Shown here: one piece after another, positions 24,026-31,818 of the stretch
How positions within the stretch are numbered: position 1 is the first letter of the stretch
Layout: every line of letters begins with the position of its first letter
From: Candidatus Levybacteria bacterium RIFCSPHIGHO2_01_FULL_36_15b
GTDB taxonomy: Bacteria > Patescibacteria > Microgenomatia > Levybacterales > UBA12049
Direction of reading: 5' to 3'
NCBI GenBank assembly: GCA_001782045.1
Contig: MFNK01000003.1
Location: 62,001 to 126,000 of the forward strand
Length of the DNA: 64,000 nt
Translations under genes and position numbers: made by a program
The notes under the pieces: model-generated
Databases searched by the model: none
Told to the model about the DNA's origin: nothing
What the model saw: the letters and a program-made list of their open reading frames with translations, nothing else

Positions 24026-26494
24026 CTAGAATTCCTCGATGCAGGTGGCAGAGGCAACGCTATCGCCTTGTTTACTGAAGCGCATTATTATTACACCCTG
24101 TGTTGATCTTGAAAGTTTTGGAATTGAGTTAATATCCATTTTTACAATTTGTCCTTTTCGGGACGTTACTATCAGCTCTTTTGCCTCCATTGGAATAACC
24201 TGAGTTGCTGCTATTTTTCCAGTTTTTTGAGTTACTTCGGCAACTTTTACTCCTTTTCCTCCTCTTCCTTGTTTTGGAAACTGGTCAATCGCGGTTTTCT
24301 TGCCGTATCCATTTTGCATAATTGTTAGAATAAATGGCTTATTTCCTTTTGTAACTATATCCATTTGTATAACTTCGTCTTCTTTTCCAATAGAAATTCC
24401 CCTTACTCCCATTGTGTTTCTTCCCATTGGCCTAACCTGTTTTTCGTTAAACCTAATGCTTTTTCCGTTTCTTGTAAATAAGAAAATATCGTCATTGTCT
24501 GCCGTTAAATTGCTCCATACAAGCTCGTCTCCTTTTTCAAGTTTTATGGCCAATATTCCGCTTCTTCTAATATTTTCAAATTCAGAGATTTTACTTTTCT
24601 TTATTGTTCCATTTCTTGTTGCAAGAGTTATGTAAGTAAAGTTGTCCTTTTTTCCGTAAGTTATAAAGGATTCGACTTTTTCCCCTGCTTCTATATTTAA
24701 TAAATTAACAATTGCTGTTCCCTTACTGGTTCTGCTACTTTCAGATATTTCGTAAACTTTGGTTTGGTAAACTTTTCCTTTATTTGTAAAGAATAATAAA
24801 TTATCGTGAGTTTCGGCATAAGTAATATTTAGAATTGTGTCTTCTTCTTTTGTAGTCATTCCTATTATTCCCTTTCCCCCTCTTTGCTGAGTTTTAAAGC
24901 TTAAGGTTGATTGTCTTTTTATATATCCGGTGTCGGTTAGGGTTATAACCGTGGGTTCATTTTGAATTAAATCCTCTTCGGAAAATTCACCGACCTTTCC
25001 TTTAAACACTTTCGTTCTTCGCGCGTCGTTATACCTTTCTTTTAGTTTTATTAACTCGTCTTTTATAACAGTTAGCATTTTTGCAGGGTGAGCAAGTAAG
25101 TCTTCCAAGTAGGCTATCGTTTCTTTAACCATTTTATATTCGTCTTCAATCTTTTGTCGCTCAAGGGCCGCTAGTCTTCGAAGCTGCATATCTAAAATTG
25201 CGGTTGCTTGAATTTCGGATAATTTAAACTTTGTCATCAAATTTTTCTTTGCCTCATCCTGATCACTGGAGGCCCGAATTGTTTTTATTACTGCGTCAAT
25301 ATTATCAACTGCAATTTTTAAACCCTCTAATATATGAAGCCTAGCCTGTGCTTGCTTAAGTTCAAATTCGCTTCTTCGTTTAACAACCAAATAGCGATGC
25401 TTCAAAAACTCTTCCAAAATTGTTTTTAAATTTAAAGTTTGGGGGGTTCCGTCAACTAAAGCAACAATATTTGCAGGAAAAGTAGTTTGCAGGCTTGTTT
25501 GTTTAAATAAATTATTAAGAATTTTTTTAGGAGTTGCGTCTCTTTTTAGCTCTACTACTATTCTTATTCCGTGTCTGTCCGATTCATCCCTTAAATCTGA
25601 AATGCCGTCTATCTTTTTCTCTTTAGCAAGTTCCGCAATGCGCGCAACCAGTAACGCTTTATTGACCTGATATGGTAGTTCGGTAATTATAATGGCTGAT
25701 TTTCCTTGTCCGATATCTTCGATTTCTGCTTTTCCTCTAATTATTATTCTTCCTCGCCCGGTCGTATAAACATTTTTTATTTCTGTCCAGTCGTAAATTG
25801 CTCCTGCAGTTGGAAAATCAGGGCCTTTAATAAATTCTAAAAGTTCATCAACCGTAACGTCGCTTTTAATTGAAAATGGTTCAAGTTCTATTTTAGCCTT
25901 GCTAATTATATGAGCTATTCCATCAATTACCTCGCTTAGGTTGTGAGGCGGAATTTTGGTAGCCATACCAACGGCAATGCCCTCAGAACCCATAAGAAGA
26001 AGATTTGGTAGTAAGCTTGGTAAAAAAACGGGTTCTTTTAATCTTGCGTCAAAATTTGGAATATAATCTACCGTTTCCTTTTCAATATCTAAAAGCATCT
26101 CCGTTGTAATTGCTGCCATTCTTGCCTCTGTATATCTCATTGCAGCAGGAGGATCTCCATCCATAGAACCAAAATTCCCCTGCCCATCAATTAAGGGGTA
26201 ACGCATAGAAAAGTCCTGCGCCATGCGAACTAGTGAATCGTATATAGGAACATCGCCGTGAGGATGATATTTTCCCATTACTTCTCCAACAACAGTTGCA
26301 CTTTTTGAATACTTGGCTGCATGAGTAAGTCCAATTTCATGCATGGCAAAAAGAATTCTTCTGTGAACCGGTTTTAATCCGTCTCTTACATCAGGAAGCG
26401 CGCGGGAAACGATAACGCTCATTGCGTAATCCAAATACGCACGTTTCATTTCTGTTGATATCTCAGTCTGTTGAAGTTTACCTATTTCAGCCAT
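24026..26494 (-). CDS. gyrA: DNA gyrase subunit A
   Basis: 822 aa. Breakage-reunion domain starts SYLDYAMSVIVSRALPDVRDGLKPVHRRIL-like (LDYAMSVIVSRALPDVRDG), with catalytic Tyr at ~121 in AAMRYTEARM. The C-terminal beta-pinwheel carries the GyrA box QQRGGKG near residue 535, required for DNA wrapping, so this is gyrase rather than topoisomerase IV. gyrB is 5 kb away on the same strand, not adjacent. Confidence 0.96.
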   Translation of the reverse strand: MAEIGKLQQTEISTEMKRAYLDYAMSVIVSRALPDVRDGLKPVHRRILFAMHEIGLTHAAKYSKSATVVGEVMGKYHPHGDVPIYDSLVRMAQDFSMRYPLIDGQGNFGSMDGDPPAAMRYTEARMAAITTEMLLDIEKETVDYIPNFDARLKEPVFLPSLLPNLLLMGSEGIAVGMATKIPPHNLSEVIDGIAHIISKAKIELEPFSIKSDVTVDELLEFIKGPDFPTAGAIYDWTEIKNVYTTGRGRIIIRGKAEIEDIGQGKSAIIITELPYQVNKALLVARIAELAKEKKIDGISDLRDESDRHGIRIVVELKRDATPKKILNNLFKQTSLQTTFPANIVALVDGTPQTLNLKTILEEFLKHRYLVVKRRSEFELKQAQARLHILEGLKIAVDNIDAVIKTIRASSDQDEAKKNLMTKFKLSEIQATAILDMQLRRLAALERQKIEDEYKMVKETIAYLEDLLAHPAKMLTVIKDELIKLKERYNDARRTKVFKGKVGEFSEEDLIQNEPTVITLTDTGYIKRQSTLSFKTQQRGGKGIIGMTTKEEDTILNITYAETHDNLLFFTNKGKVYQTKVYEISESSRTSKGTAIVNLLNIEAGEKVESFITYGKKDNFTYITLATRNGTIKKSKISEFENIRRSGILAIKLEKGDELVWSNLTADNDDIFLFTRNGKSIRFNEKQVRPMGRNTMGVRGISIGKEDEVIQMDIVTKGNKPFILTIMQNGYGKKTAIDQFPKQGRGGKGVKVAEVTQKTGKIAATQVIPMEAKELIVTSRKGQIVKMDINSIPKLSRSTQGVIIMRFSKQGDSVASATCIEEF

Positions 26495-26619
26495 GTCGTT
26501 TATGAGCGGGTCCTGCCGCTAGTTCCTTCCCGCCAGTGCTCACTCGAATATTTTCTTTCAGAAAATAGCTCATTCCGCGCTGTCAGGAGTCCTTCCCTTG
26601 CGTCACCCCCGCCTTTTAT
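26495..26619 (-). promoter_or_regulatory. GC-rich, hairpin-rich gyrA upstream region
   Basis: 125 nt between the hppA stop and the gyrA start, noticeably richer in G+C than its surroundings. Contains a perfect 8-bp hairpin TATTTTCT-TTC-AGAAAATA (26549-26567) and two similar GGGAAGGA-type blocks on the minus strand. No good -10 near the gyrA ATG, unlike most genes here. A 28-codon frame (26573-26487) overlaps the gyrA start. Possibly a regulatory leader. Confidence 0.4.
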
Positions 26620-28650
26620 TTACATAAGAAAGGAGGCGATCAAAAGAGCAACGATATTTAAAACCTTAATCATTGGATTGATCGCAGGTCCTGCAGTATC
26701 TTTGTATGGATCGCCTACCGTATCTCCGGTTACGGCAGCTTGGTGAGCAAAGCTTCCCTTGCCCCCCAAGTTTCCTTCTTCTATATATTTCTTTGTGTTA
26801 TCCCATGCGGCTCCGCCTGTTGTCATAGAAATAGCAATAAATAGTCCTGTTACAATACTTCCTATTAAAAGTCCTCCTAAGGCTTGCGCTCCAAGTAAAA
26901 ATCCTACTGCAATAGGCGCAATTAATGTAATTGCAGCTGGTAAAATCATTTCCTTAATTGCTGCTTTTGTTACTATGTCTACTGCTTTTCCGTACTCAGG
27001 TTTTACTTTTCCGCTCATTAGCCCCTTTATTTCTCTAAATTGTCTTCTTACCTCATCTACTATCGAAACACTTGCCTTTCCTACTGCTTCCATCGCCAAG
27101 GCTGCAAATAAATACGGAAGTGCTCCTCCTATAAAAAGTCCTACCAAAACAGCAGGATCAGAAAGAGAAAATGCTACAGTAATGCCCTTTGCGCCTTTTG
27201 CTAACTCTTGTGTATAGCTTGCAAATAAAACTAAAGCGGCAAGTCCGGCACTTCCTATTGCATAAGCTTTTGTTACTGCTTTTGTCGTATTGCCTACTGC
27301 ATCTAAAGGATCCGTAACGTCTCTTACTTTTTTGTCCAGTCCTGCCATTTCTGCAATTCCTCCCGCATTATCTGTAATTGGTCCGAATGCATCAATTGCA
27401 ACTATTATTCCTGCCAAGGAAAGCATGCTCATGGCTGCTGCTGCAACCCCATAAAGCCCGGCTAGTGTGTATGAAGCAAGTATTGCGCCCGCAATAAGAA
27501 GAATAGGCGCAAAAGTTGCCTTCATAGAAACTGCAAGACCTGCAATTACATTTGTTCCGTGTCCGGTTGAAGATGCATTTGCAATTGTTTTAACAGGAGA
27601 AAACTTTTTAGATGTAAAGTATTCTGTAATTACTACCATACCAATTGTTACACCAAGTCCAATAAGTAAGCAGTAAAAAAGATTTAAAGATGGAATTCCT
27701 AGTCCAGTTTGAAATACATAATTTGTCAAAAGCCAAAACCCACCTACAGAAACAAGTAGCGCGACAATTAATCCCTGATATAAGCCTTTCATAATAGAGT
27801 TTCCGGATATTTTTACAAACCAAGTCCCGACAATACTTGCAACTATAGAAACTGCGCCTATTAACATTGGAAAATATAAAATGCTTGTATTGTTTGGAAA
27901 CAAAAGATTTCCTAAAATCATTGCAGCAACTGCGGTAATAACATAAGTTTCAAATAAATCTGCTGCCATTCCGGCATCATCCCCCACGTTATCCCCTACT
28001 AAATCGGCAATTACCCCGGGGTTTCTTGGATCATCTTCCGGAATTCCTTTTTCTATTTTTCCAACCATGTCTGTTCCGACGTCTGCTGATTTTGTAAATA
28101 TTCCTCCTCCAAGTCTTGCAAAAACGGAAATCAAACTTCCTCCAAAGCCAAGTGCTATTAAAGGAGCTAAGTCGCCGTGTGCATATTGTTCAAGTACCCA
28201 GTAAAAACCCGCAACAGAAAGCAAGGCAAGTCCTGCAACCAAAAGCCCTGTTACTGCTCCGCCTTTAAAAGCCAAAGAAAAAGCAGAAGGTAAACCTGTT
28301 TTTGCGGCTTGTGCCGTTCGAATATTGCTTCTTACGGCTACTGCCATCCCAGCAACTCCTGCAACGGCGCTGAGTATTGCGCCGGCGGCAAAACCCAACG
28401 CGCTGTAAGTACCAAGTGCAAAATACAAAATCGCAAAAATAACAACGCCAATTACGGCAACAACGCTGTATTGTCTTTTCATATAAGCGCTTGCTCCTTC
28501 TGAAATTGCATCTGCAATTTCATTCATTTTAGTATCACCTTTGGGTTGTTTTAAAACTTGATAAGCCAAAAATGCTCCATAGAGTATGGAAAGGACTGCG
28601 GCGGAAATAGAAAGGATTAATTTATGCTCGAATATAAAAGATAAATCCAT
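26620..28650 (-). CDS. hppA: Membrane-bound proton-translocating pyrophosphatase
   Basis: 676 aa with ~16 TM helices. Substrate loop KSADVGTDMVGKIEKGIPEDDPRNPGVIADLVGDNVGDDAGMAADLFETY, second acidic motif DAFGPITDNAGGIAEMAGLDKKVRDVTDPLDAVGNTTKAVTKAYAIGSAGLAAL. Lys in GNTTKA marks the K+-independent H+-pumping subfamily (K+-dependent enzymes have Ala there). Uses PPi hydrolysis to energise the membrane, plausible for a fermentative cell. Preceded by a leader with a hairpin. Confidence 0.95.
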   Translation of the reverse strand: MDLSFIFEHKLILSISAAVLSILYGAFLAYQVLKQPKGDTKMNEIADAISEGASAYMKRQYSVVAVIGVVIFAILYFALGTYSALGFAAGAILSAVAGVAGMAVAVRSNIRTAQAAKTGLPSAFSLAFKGGAVTGLLVAGLALLSVAGFYWVLEQYAHGDLAPLIALGFGGSLISVFARLGGGIFTKSADVGTDMVGKIEKGIPEDDPRNPGVIADLVGDNVGDDAGMAADLFETYVITAVAAMILGNLLFPNNTSILYFPMLIGAVSIVASIVGTWFVKISGNSIMKGLYQGLIVALLVSVGGFWLLTNYVFQTGLGIPSLNLFYCLLIGLGVTIGMVVITEYFTSKKFSPVKTIANASSTGHGTNVIAGLAVSMKATFAPILLIAGAILASYTLAGLYGVAAAAMSMLSLAGIIVAIDAFGPITDNAGGIAEMAGLDKKVRDVTDPLDAVGNTTKAVTKAYAIGSAGLAALVLFASYTQELAKGAKGITVAFSLSDPAVLVGLFIGGALPYLFAALAMEAVGKASVSIVDEVRRQFREIKGLMSGKVKPEYGKAVDIVTKAAIKEMILPAAITLIAPIAVGFLLGAQALGGLLIGSIVTGLFIAISMTTGGAAWDNTKKYIEEGNLGGKGSFAHQAAVTGDTVGDPYKDTAGPAINPMIKVLNIVALLIASFLM

Positions 28651-28661
28651 AAAAAGACAAT

Positions 28662-28724
28662 CAGCCTAGGCTAGCTAGTCTAGACTGGCTCAGTAATTAT
28701 AAAGAAAAAATTGGCTATTTTCAA
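28662..28724 (-). promoter_or_regulatory. hppA promoter and hairpin leader
   Basis: Minus strand TTGAAA (28719-28724), N17, TATAAT (28696-28701), giving a leader of ~40 nt. It contains a stem of 8 bp (28662-28669 with 28680-28687, one G-U) and 10-nt loop built of CTAG-type palindromes. Unlike most promoters here it is not leaderless. Confidence 0.6.
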
Positions 28725-28741
28725 GCTGTTCGTTCTCTTAA

Positions 28742-28768
28742 AAGTTTCCATCCGCGGAATGGAAACTT
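28742..28768 (-). terminator. Probable terminator of the 177-aa gene
   Basis: Perfect 10-bp stem AAGTTTCCAT/ATGGAAACTT with a 7-nt loop, 7 nt after the TAG stop of 28776-29309 on the minus strand, followed by only four T, so a weak intrinsic terminator. Confidence 0.6.
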
Positions 28769-28775
28769 CCTTAGA

Positions 28776-29309
28776 CTATGGTTTCGATATCCCCATTTTC
28801 TCTTCCAGCGGAGATAGTAACCTGTCTAATAATTCTTCTGTAGGCCTTATTTCTCTCTCGCTGTTTTTAGACCACATGGATATGTCGTATAACTCTCTTT
28901 CTGTATGTCTGGCAGTGGCAAAACCATTTCTTACTTCCAGTTCAAAATGCTCATTTTCTTGATGCCAGTACCCGCCGCTTGTTCTGCTCATATACAGACC
29001 AGAGTCTCCGTTATCTCCTAAATATCCATATACATCCCAGGATTCTTCATCTTGTAAATGAAGAGTTAAAGAAGCTGGTATTCGAGAAACAACAGCGTAA
29101 TATCTTTCCAATAAAGAAGATATTCTATTTTTTAATACGTCTTGCGAAAGCACTTCCCCTGAATAGTTATTCATTAGGAAGTCTTCATATTTTGATCTGG
29201 AGATTCTTCTTTCTCGTTCTTCGTTATGTTTTTTTACTTTTCTTTCCAGCTCTTCTCGCATTTCAACATCGTATCCTCTTGGGTAAAGTTCACTTGCGTA
29301 ATGTCCCAT
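28776..29309 (-). CDS. Hypothetical 177-aa protein with unusually strong translation signals
   Basis: Not recognised. N-terminal charged helix (MREELERKVKKHNEERERRISRSKYEDF), then a beta-rich part (SLTLHLQDEESWDVYGYLGDNGDSGLYMSRTSGGYWHQENEHFELEVRNGFATARH). No export signal. Unlike its neighbours it has a complete Shine-Dalgarno (AGGAGG at 29318-29323 on the complement, 8 nt spacing), a ~108-nt leader and a stem-loop after the stop: a self-contained, probably well-expressed unit. Confidence 0.65.
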   Translation of the reverse strand: MGHYASELYPRGYDVEMREELERKVKKHNEERERRISRSKYEDFLMNNYSGEVLSQDVLKNRISSLLERYYAVVSRIPASLTLHLQDEESWDVYGYLGDNGDSGLYMSRTSGGYWHQENEHFELEVRNGFATARHTERELYDISMWSKNSEREIRPTEELLDRLLSPLEEKMGISKP

Positions 29310-29311
29310 TT

Positions 29312-29452
29312 AAATCACCTCCTTTCGATAAAGGATTGATAAAAATTGTTTGCAAAAGGGATGGTTTTCTAAAAACCTGTCGGGGACAACAGTAGTAGTG
29401 GCGAGGAATGCCATTACACACTAAATGTAGCGCATTATTGTTTTATTGTCAA
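29312..29452 (-). promoter_or_regulatory. Promoter, long leader and perfect Shine-Dalgarno of the 177-aa gene
   Basis: TTGACA (29447-29452), N17, TACATT (29424-29429) predicts a start near 29417. The ~108-nt leader contains GGTTTT-TAG-AAAACC and ends in a 14-nt sequence (29312-29325) complementary to the 16S 3' end. The -35 lies next to the 26-bp repeat at 29456. Confidence 0.65.
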
Positions 29453-29455
29453 GGT

Positions 29456-29481
29456 GTATAATGCACTAACTTATTATACAG
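29456..29481. repeat. 26-bp inverted-repeat element, copy 1
   Basis: Arms GTATAAT and ATTATAC flank a 10-nt centre (GCACTAACTT), followed by AG. It overlaps the TAA stop of the HAD gene. The same 26 bp with one change is at 36909-36934. Confidence 0.75.
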
Positions 29482-30052
29482 TTATTCCCAGATTCTTTAA
29501 GTCCGTTTTTAATTGTTTGGTATTTTTAAAAAGTATTGATTTTATTCCCAATTCATTTGCTGCATCAACATGTTGCTTTGTGTCGTCTATAAATAAAATC
29601 TCGTTTTTATCAATACCGGTTTTTTTTACAAGTAAATCAAAGAATTCAGGGTTGGGCTTTTTCATTTTGTGTTCAGAGGAAATAATTATTTCGTCAAATA
29701 AATCTTTGATTCCGTGTTTGTCCAAAAGCTTTCTTAAAATTTCTGCAAAAAAGTTTGAAAACAAAATTATCTTGTAATTTTTCTTCAAGTCTTTAATTAT
29801 TTCTACAACTTCAGAATGTAATCCCGCTCGTCCATAAAATCTATCCCAAATCAGTTCTTGCGGAATTTGTGTAATTTTAGATAAAACTTTATAAATTTGC
29901 TCTAGTTTCATTTCACCCAAGTCCCATTTGTGTGCACCTTGTTTGTAATACCTAAAATATTTTCCATTAACGTCAAGATTTGTTTTTATCCAGTTGCTCA
30001 TTGGACCCGGCGAAATTACTCCAGCGTAATCAAATGCAATTGCTTTTATCAT
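29474..30052 (-). CDS. HAD-superfamily hydrolase
   Basis: 192 aa. Nucleophile Asp in motif I AIAFDYAGVISPG (residues ~5-17); the +2 position is Ala rather than the usual Asp, as in some HAD-IA variants with FDxGGV. Motif II Ser in IILFSNF, motif III Lys in SSEHKMKKPNPEFF, motif IV ILFIDDTKQHVDAANELGI. Likely a phosphatase with altered acid-base chemistry. ATGA overlap with the upstream glycosylase gene. Confidence 0.85.
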   Translation of the reverse strand: MIKAIAFDYAGVISPGPMSNWIKTNLDVNGKYFRYYKQGAHKWDLGEMKLEQIYKVLSKITQIPQELIWDRFYGRAGLHSEVVEIIKDLKKNYKIILFSNFFAEILRKLLDKHGIKDLFDEIIISSEHKMKKPNPEFFDLLVKKTGIDKNEILFIDDTKQHVDAANELGIKSILFKNTKQLKTDLKNLGITV

Positions 30053-30621
30053 CTATTCTCCAAACTTCTCCATAAATACCAGCAGGCAAGACTTCGGTTT
30101 GGTTTCCATTTCTCTGCAAGTTTTAAAATTTCAACCTCTTTTTCAAGTTTGTACAAATTCTTAATTGCTCTTCTTAATCCTGCATCTCCCATAGAAAAAA
30201 CATCGGTTCTTTTAAAAGTAAAAATTAAAATCATTTCCGCGGTCCAGCGCCCTACCCCTTTTATTTTTGTCAATTCCGTTATTACTTCTTCATCATTCAT
30301 CTTTCTTAATTTTTCTACATCGATAGTTTTATCTAAAAAAGCCTGCGCAACGTTTTTAATATACGCCGCTTTCCCGTAGCTCATGCCGGCACCTCTTAGT
30401 TTTTCTGTATCCGTTTTAATAAGAGCCTTAGGGCGAGGGAATTTTTTCTCTTTATACAAACTCAAAAACCTATTAAATATAGTATCTGCTGCTTTGCCAC
30501 TTAGTTGCTGGCCAATTATAGATTCAATAATTTCTTCGTACAAAAATTCGCTTCTTTCGGCTCTATTTGGCGGCGGACCATAATCTTTAATTAGTTTATT
30601 TAAAATCGGATCTTTAAACAT
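30049..30621 (-). CDS. DNA-3-methyladenine glycosylase, HhH-GPD family
   Basis: 190 aa AlkA-like base-excision glycosylase. IIESIIGQQLSGKAADTIFNRF, then the helix-hairpin-helix LTKIKGVGRWTAEMILIF (~residues 117-134) and catalytic Asp in DVFSMGDAGLRRAI. Lacks the N-terminal AlkA domain and the FeS cluster of Nth/MutY. Removes alkylated bases. Part of a hydrolase-glycosylase-HAD operon with 4-8 nt overlaps. Confidence 0.88.
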   Translation of the reverse strand: MFKDPILNKLIKDYGPPPNRAERSEFLYEEIIESIIGQQLSGKAADTIFNRFLSLYKEKKFPRPKALIKTDTEKLRGAGMSYGKAAYIKNVAQAFLDKTIDVEKLRKMNDEEVITELTKIKGVGRWTAEMILIFTFKRTDVFSMGDAGLRRAIKNLYKLEKEVEILKLAEKWKPNRSLACWYLWRSLENR

Positions 30622-31360
30622 GGTAATTTTTTATAAATTTTCCAACTACTTTGTTAACCTCGTCAATCCATTTAGGGTCGAGTCTATAATCGTGAATAGA
30701 ATCAATTTCGTAAAGCTCTTTAGGCTCTCCCGCTAATTCGTAAGCATCTTTCACGAATTTTGGAGGAACTAAATCATCCTTTTTTCCTAACATAAAAAGC
30801 TTGGGTTTGGTTGAAGTTTTTAATCCTTTATTCATGTCATATTGAATCTGATCCTCGTGGAAGCTATACGGAAGTTTGAATTTTTTGACCTTTGGTCCCC
30901 CACCGGGTGGCAAATCCCTGGACGATTCTATAGAGCCCTTTTCTTTCCATTTTTTTGTTTCTTCGCTTTCGAATCTACTTCTGTATGCATAGGACATGAG
31001 TGCCGCAAAAGAAGTTATGTCCGGGTTAGTTGTTCCAGATAACATCGCCATGCTTCCTCCCCTACTATGTCCCATGACAAAAGTGGGTTTATTTCCGTAA
31101 TAATTTATTAGTTCGTTAATCGATTTTAAGTAATTTGTTGTTGTGTATAAGGTGATATCACCGGGACTTTCCCAAGTACCGGGTGGATCAAAGGACAGAG
31201 CCAAAAATCCAAGACTCGCAAGATAGTCGACATGAGATGTCATGTGTGCATAGTCTTTTGTATCTAATTTACCTGGGAGAACTAAGGCGAGCTTATCAGA
31301 GCTTTCGTCACCTTTTGAATAAGTAGCAAGTTTAAAACTTTCCGTTTCTATCAAATTCAT
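30614..31360 (-). CDS. Alpha/beta hydrolase
   Basis: 248 aa. Oxyanion strand LALVLPG, nucleophile elbow VMGHSRGGSMAML (Ser ~residue 98), acid in LFMLGKKDDLVPPKFV and catalytic His in SIHDYRLDPKW. Esterase/lipase- or dienelactone-hydrolase-like; substrate unknown. First gene of its operon with a leaderless extended -10 promoter (31367-31372, 6 nt). Confidence 0.85.
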   Translation of the reverse strand: MNLIETESFKLATYSKGDESSDKLALVLPGKLDTKDYAHMTSHVDYLASLGFLALSFDPPGTWESPGDITLYTTTNYLKSINELINYYGNKPTFVMGHSRGGSMAMLSGTTNPDITSFAALMSYAYRSRFESEETKKWKEKGSIESSRDLPPGGGPKVKKFKLPYSFHEDQIQYDMNKGLKTSTKPKLFMLGKKDDLVPPKFVKDAYELAGEPKELYEIDSIHDYRLDPKWIDEVNKVVGKFIKNYHV

Positions 31361-31384
31361 GAGGAGATTATATCAGAAGTTAAA

Positions 31385-31792
31385 TTAACCGGAGAAAGTA
31401 TAAGTTTCGGGATGTGAATTTAAACACTCTTCCATTCTTTCAGGCGAGGGGATAGTATCTGCGCCTTCCTCAGGTGCTTGTGTAACTCCGAAAAGCAAAG
31501 ACGGTAAATTCTCTGCAATAAAATCTGCCCTTAGGCTTTTTCTTAGAGCCTTTACTTTTCTTACTTCTATTTCTCTGTAGTTAATGTTAAGAACATTATG
31601 TTTAAGCGCAGCTAACGCGAGCATTCTTTCTGCTTCGTCACTTAAAGGTTCAATAAAAAATCTTTGTCCAGACGCCTTTCCTTCATCACCCGGTTTGTAG
31701 TCCATGACTACTCTGTAATTCGGGGTTTCTTTGACAATGGCACCTTTTGTAAATGAAGGTAAATCCAGTTCTCTTCTTTGTTCGATGTGCAT
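31385..31792 (-). CDS. Hypothetical 135-aa soluble protein
   Basis: Not recognised. Beta-rich N-terminus (AIVKETPNYRVVMDYKPGDEGKASGQRFFIEPLSDEAERML) and helical middle (EIEVRKVKALRKSLRADFIAENLPSLLFG). No export signal. Own promoter: TATAAT (31801-31806 on the complement) 8 nt before the ATG, in the 26-bp gap after gyrB. Confidence 0.6.
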   Translation of the reverse strand: MHIEQRRELDLPSFTKGAIVKETPNYRVVMDYKPGDEGKASGQRFFIEPLSDEAERMLALAALKHNVLNINYREIEVRKVKALRKSLRADFIAENLPSLLFGVTQAPEEGADTIPSPERMEECLNSHPETYTFSG

Positions 31793-31818
31793 AGGCGGAA
31801 ATTATATAACTATAGGGC

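Noticed and set aside
24026..26494. Topoisomerase IV subunit A (parC) instead of gyrA
   Set aside because: The QQRGGKG GyrA box in the C-terminal domain identifies gyrase.
26487..26573. 28-codon frame overlapping the gyrA start on the minus strand
   Set aside because: No ribosome-binding site or promoter, and composition is set by the GC-rich gap; not called as a gene.
26620..28650. Sodium-pumping or K+-dependent pyrophosphatase
   Set aside because: The GNTTKA lysine places it in the K+-independent H+-pump group.
29310..29330. ATCACCTCCTTTC resembles the 3' end of 16S rRNA on the + strand
   Set aside because: Flanking sequence has no rRNA features. It is the complement of a full Shine-Dalgarno in front of the 177-aa gene on the minus strand.
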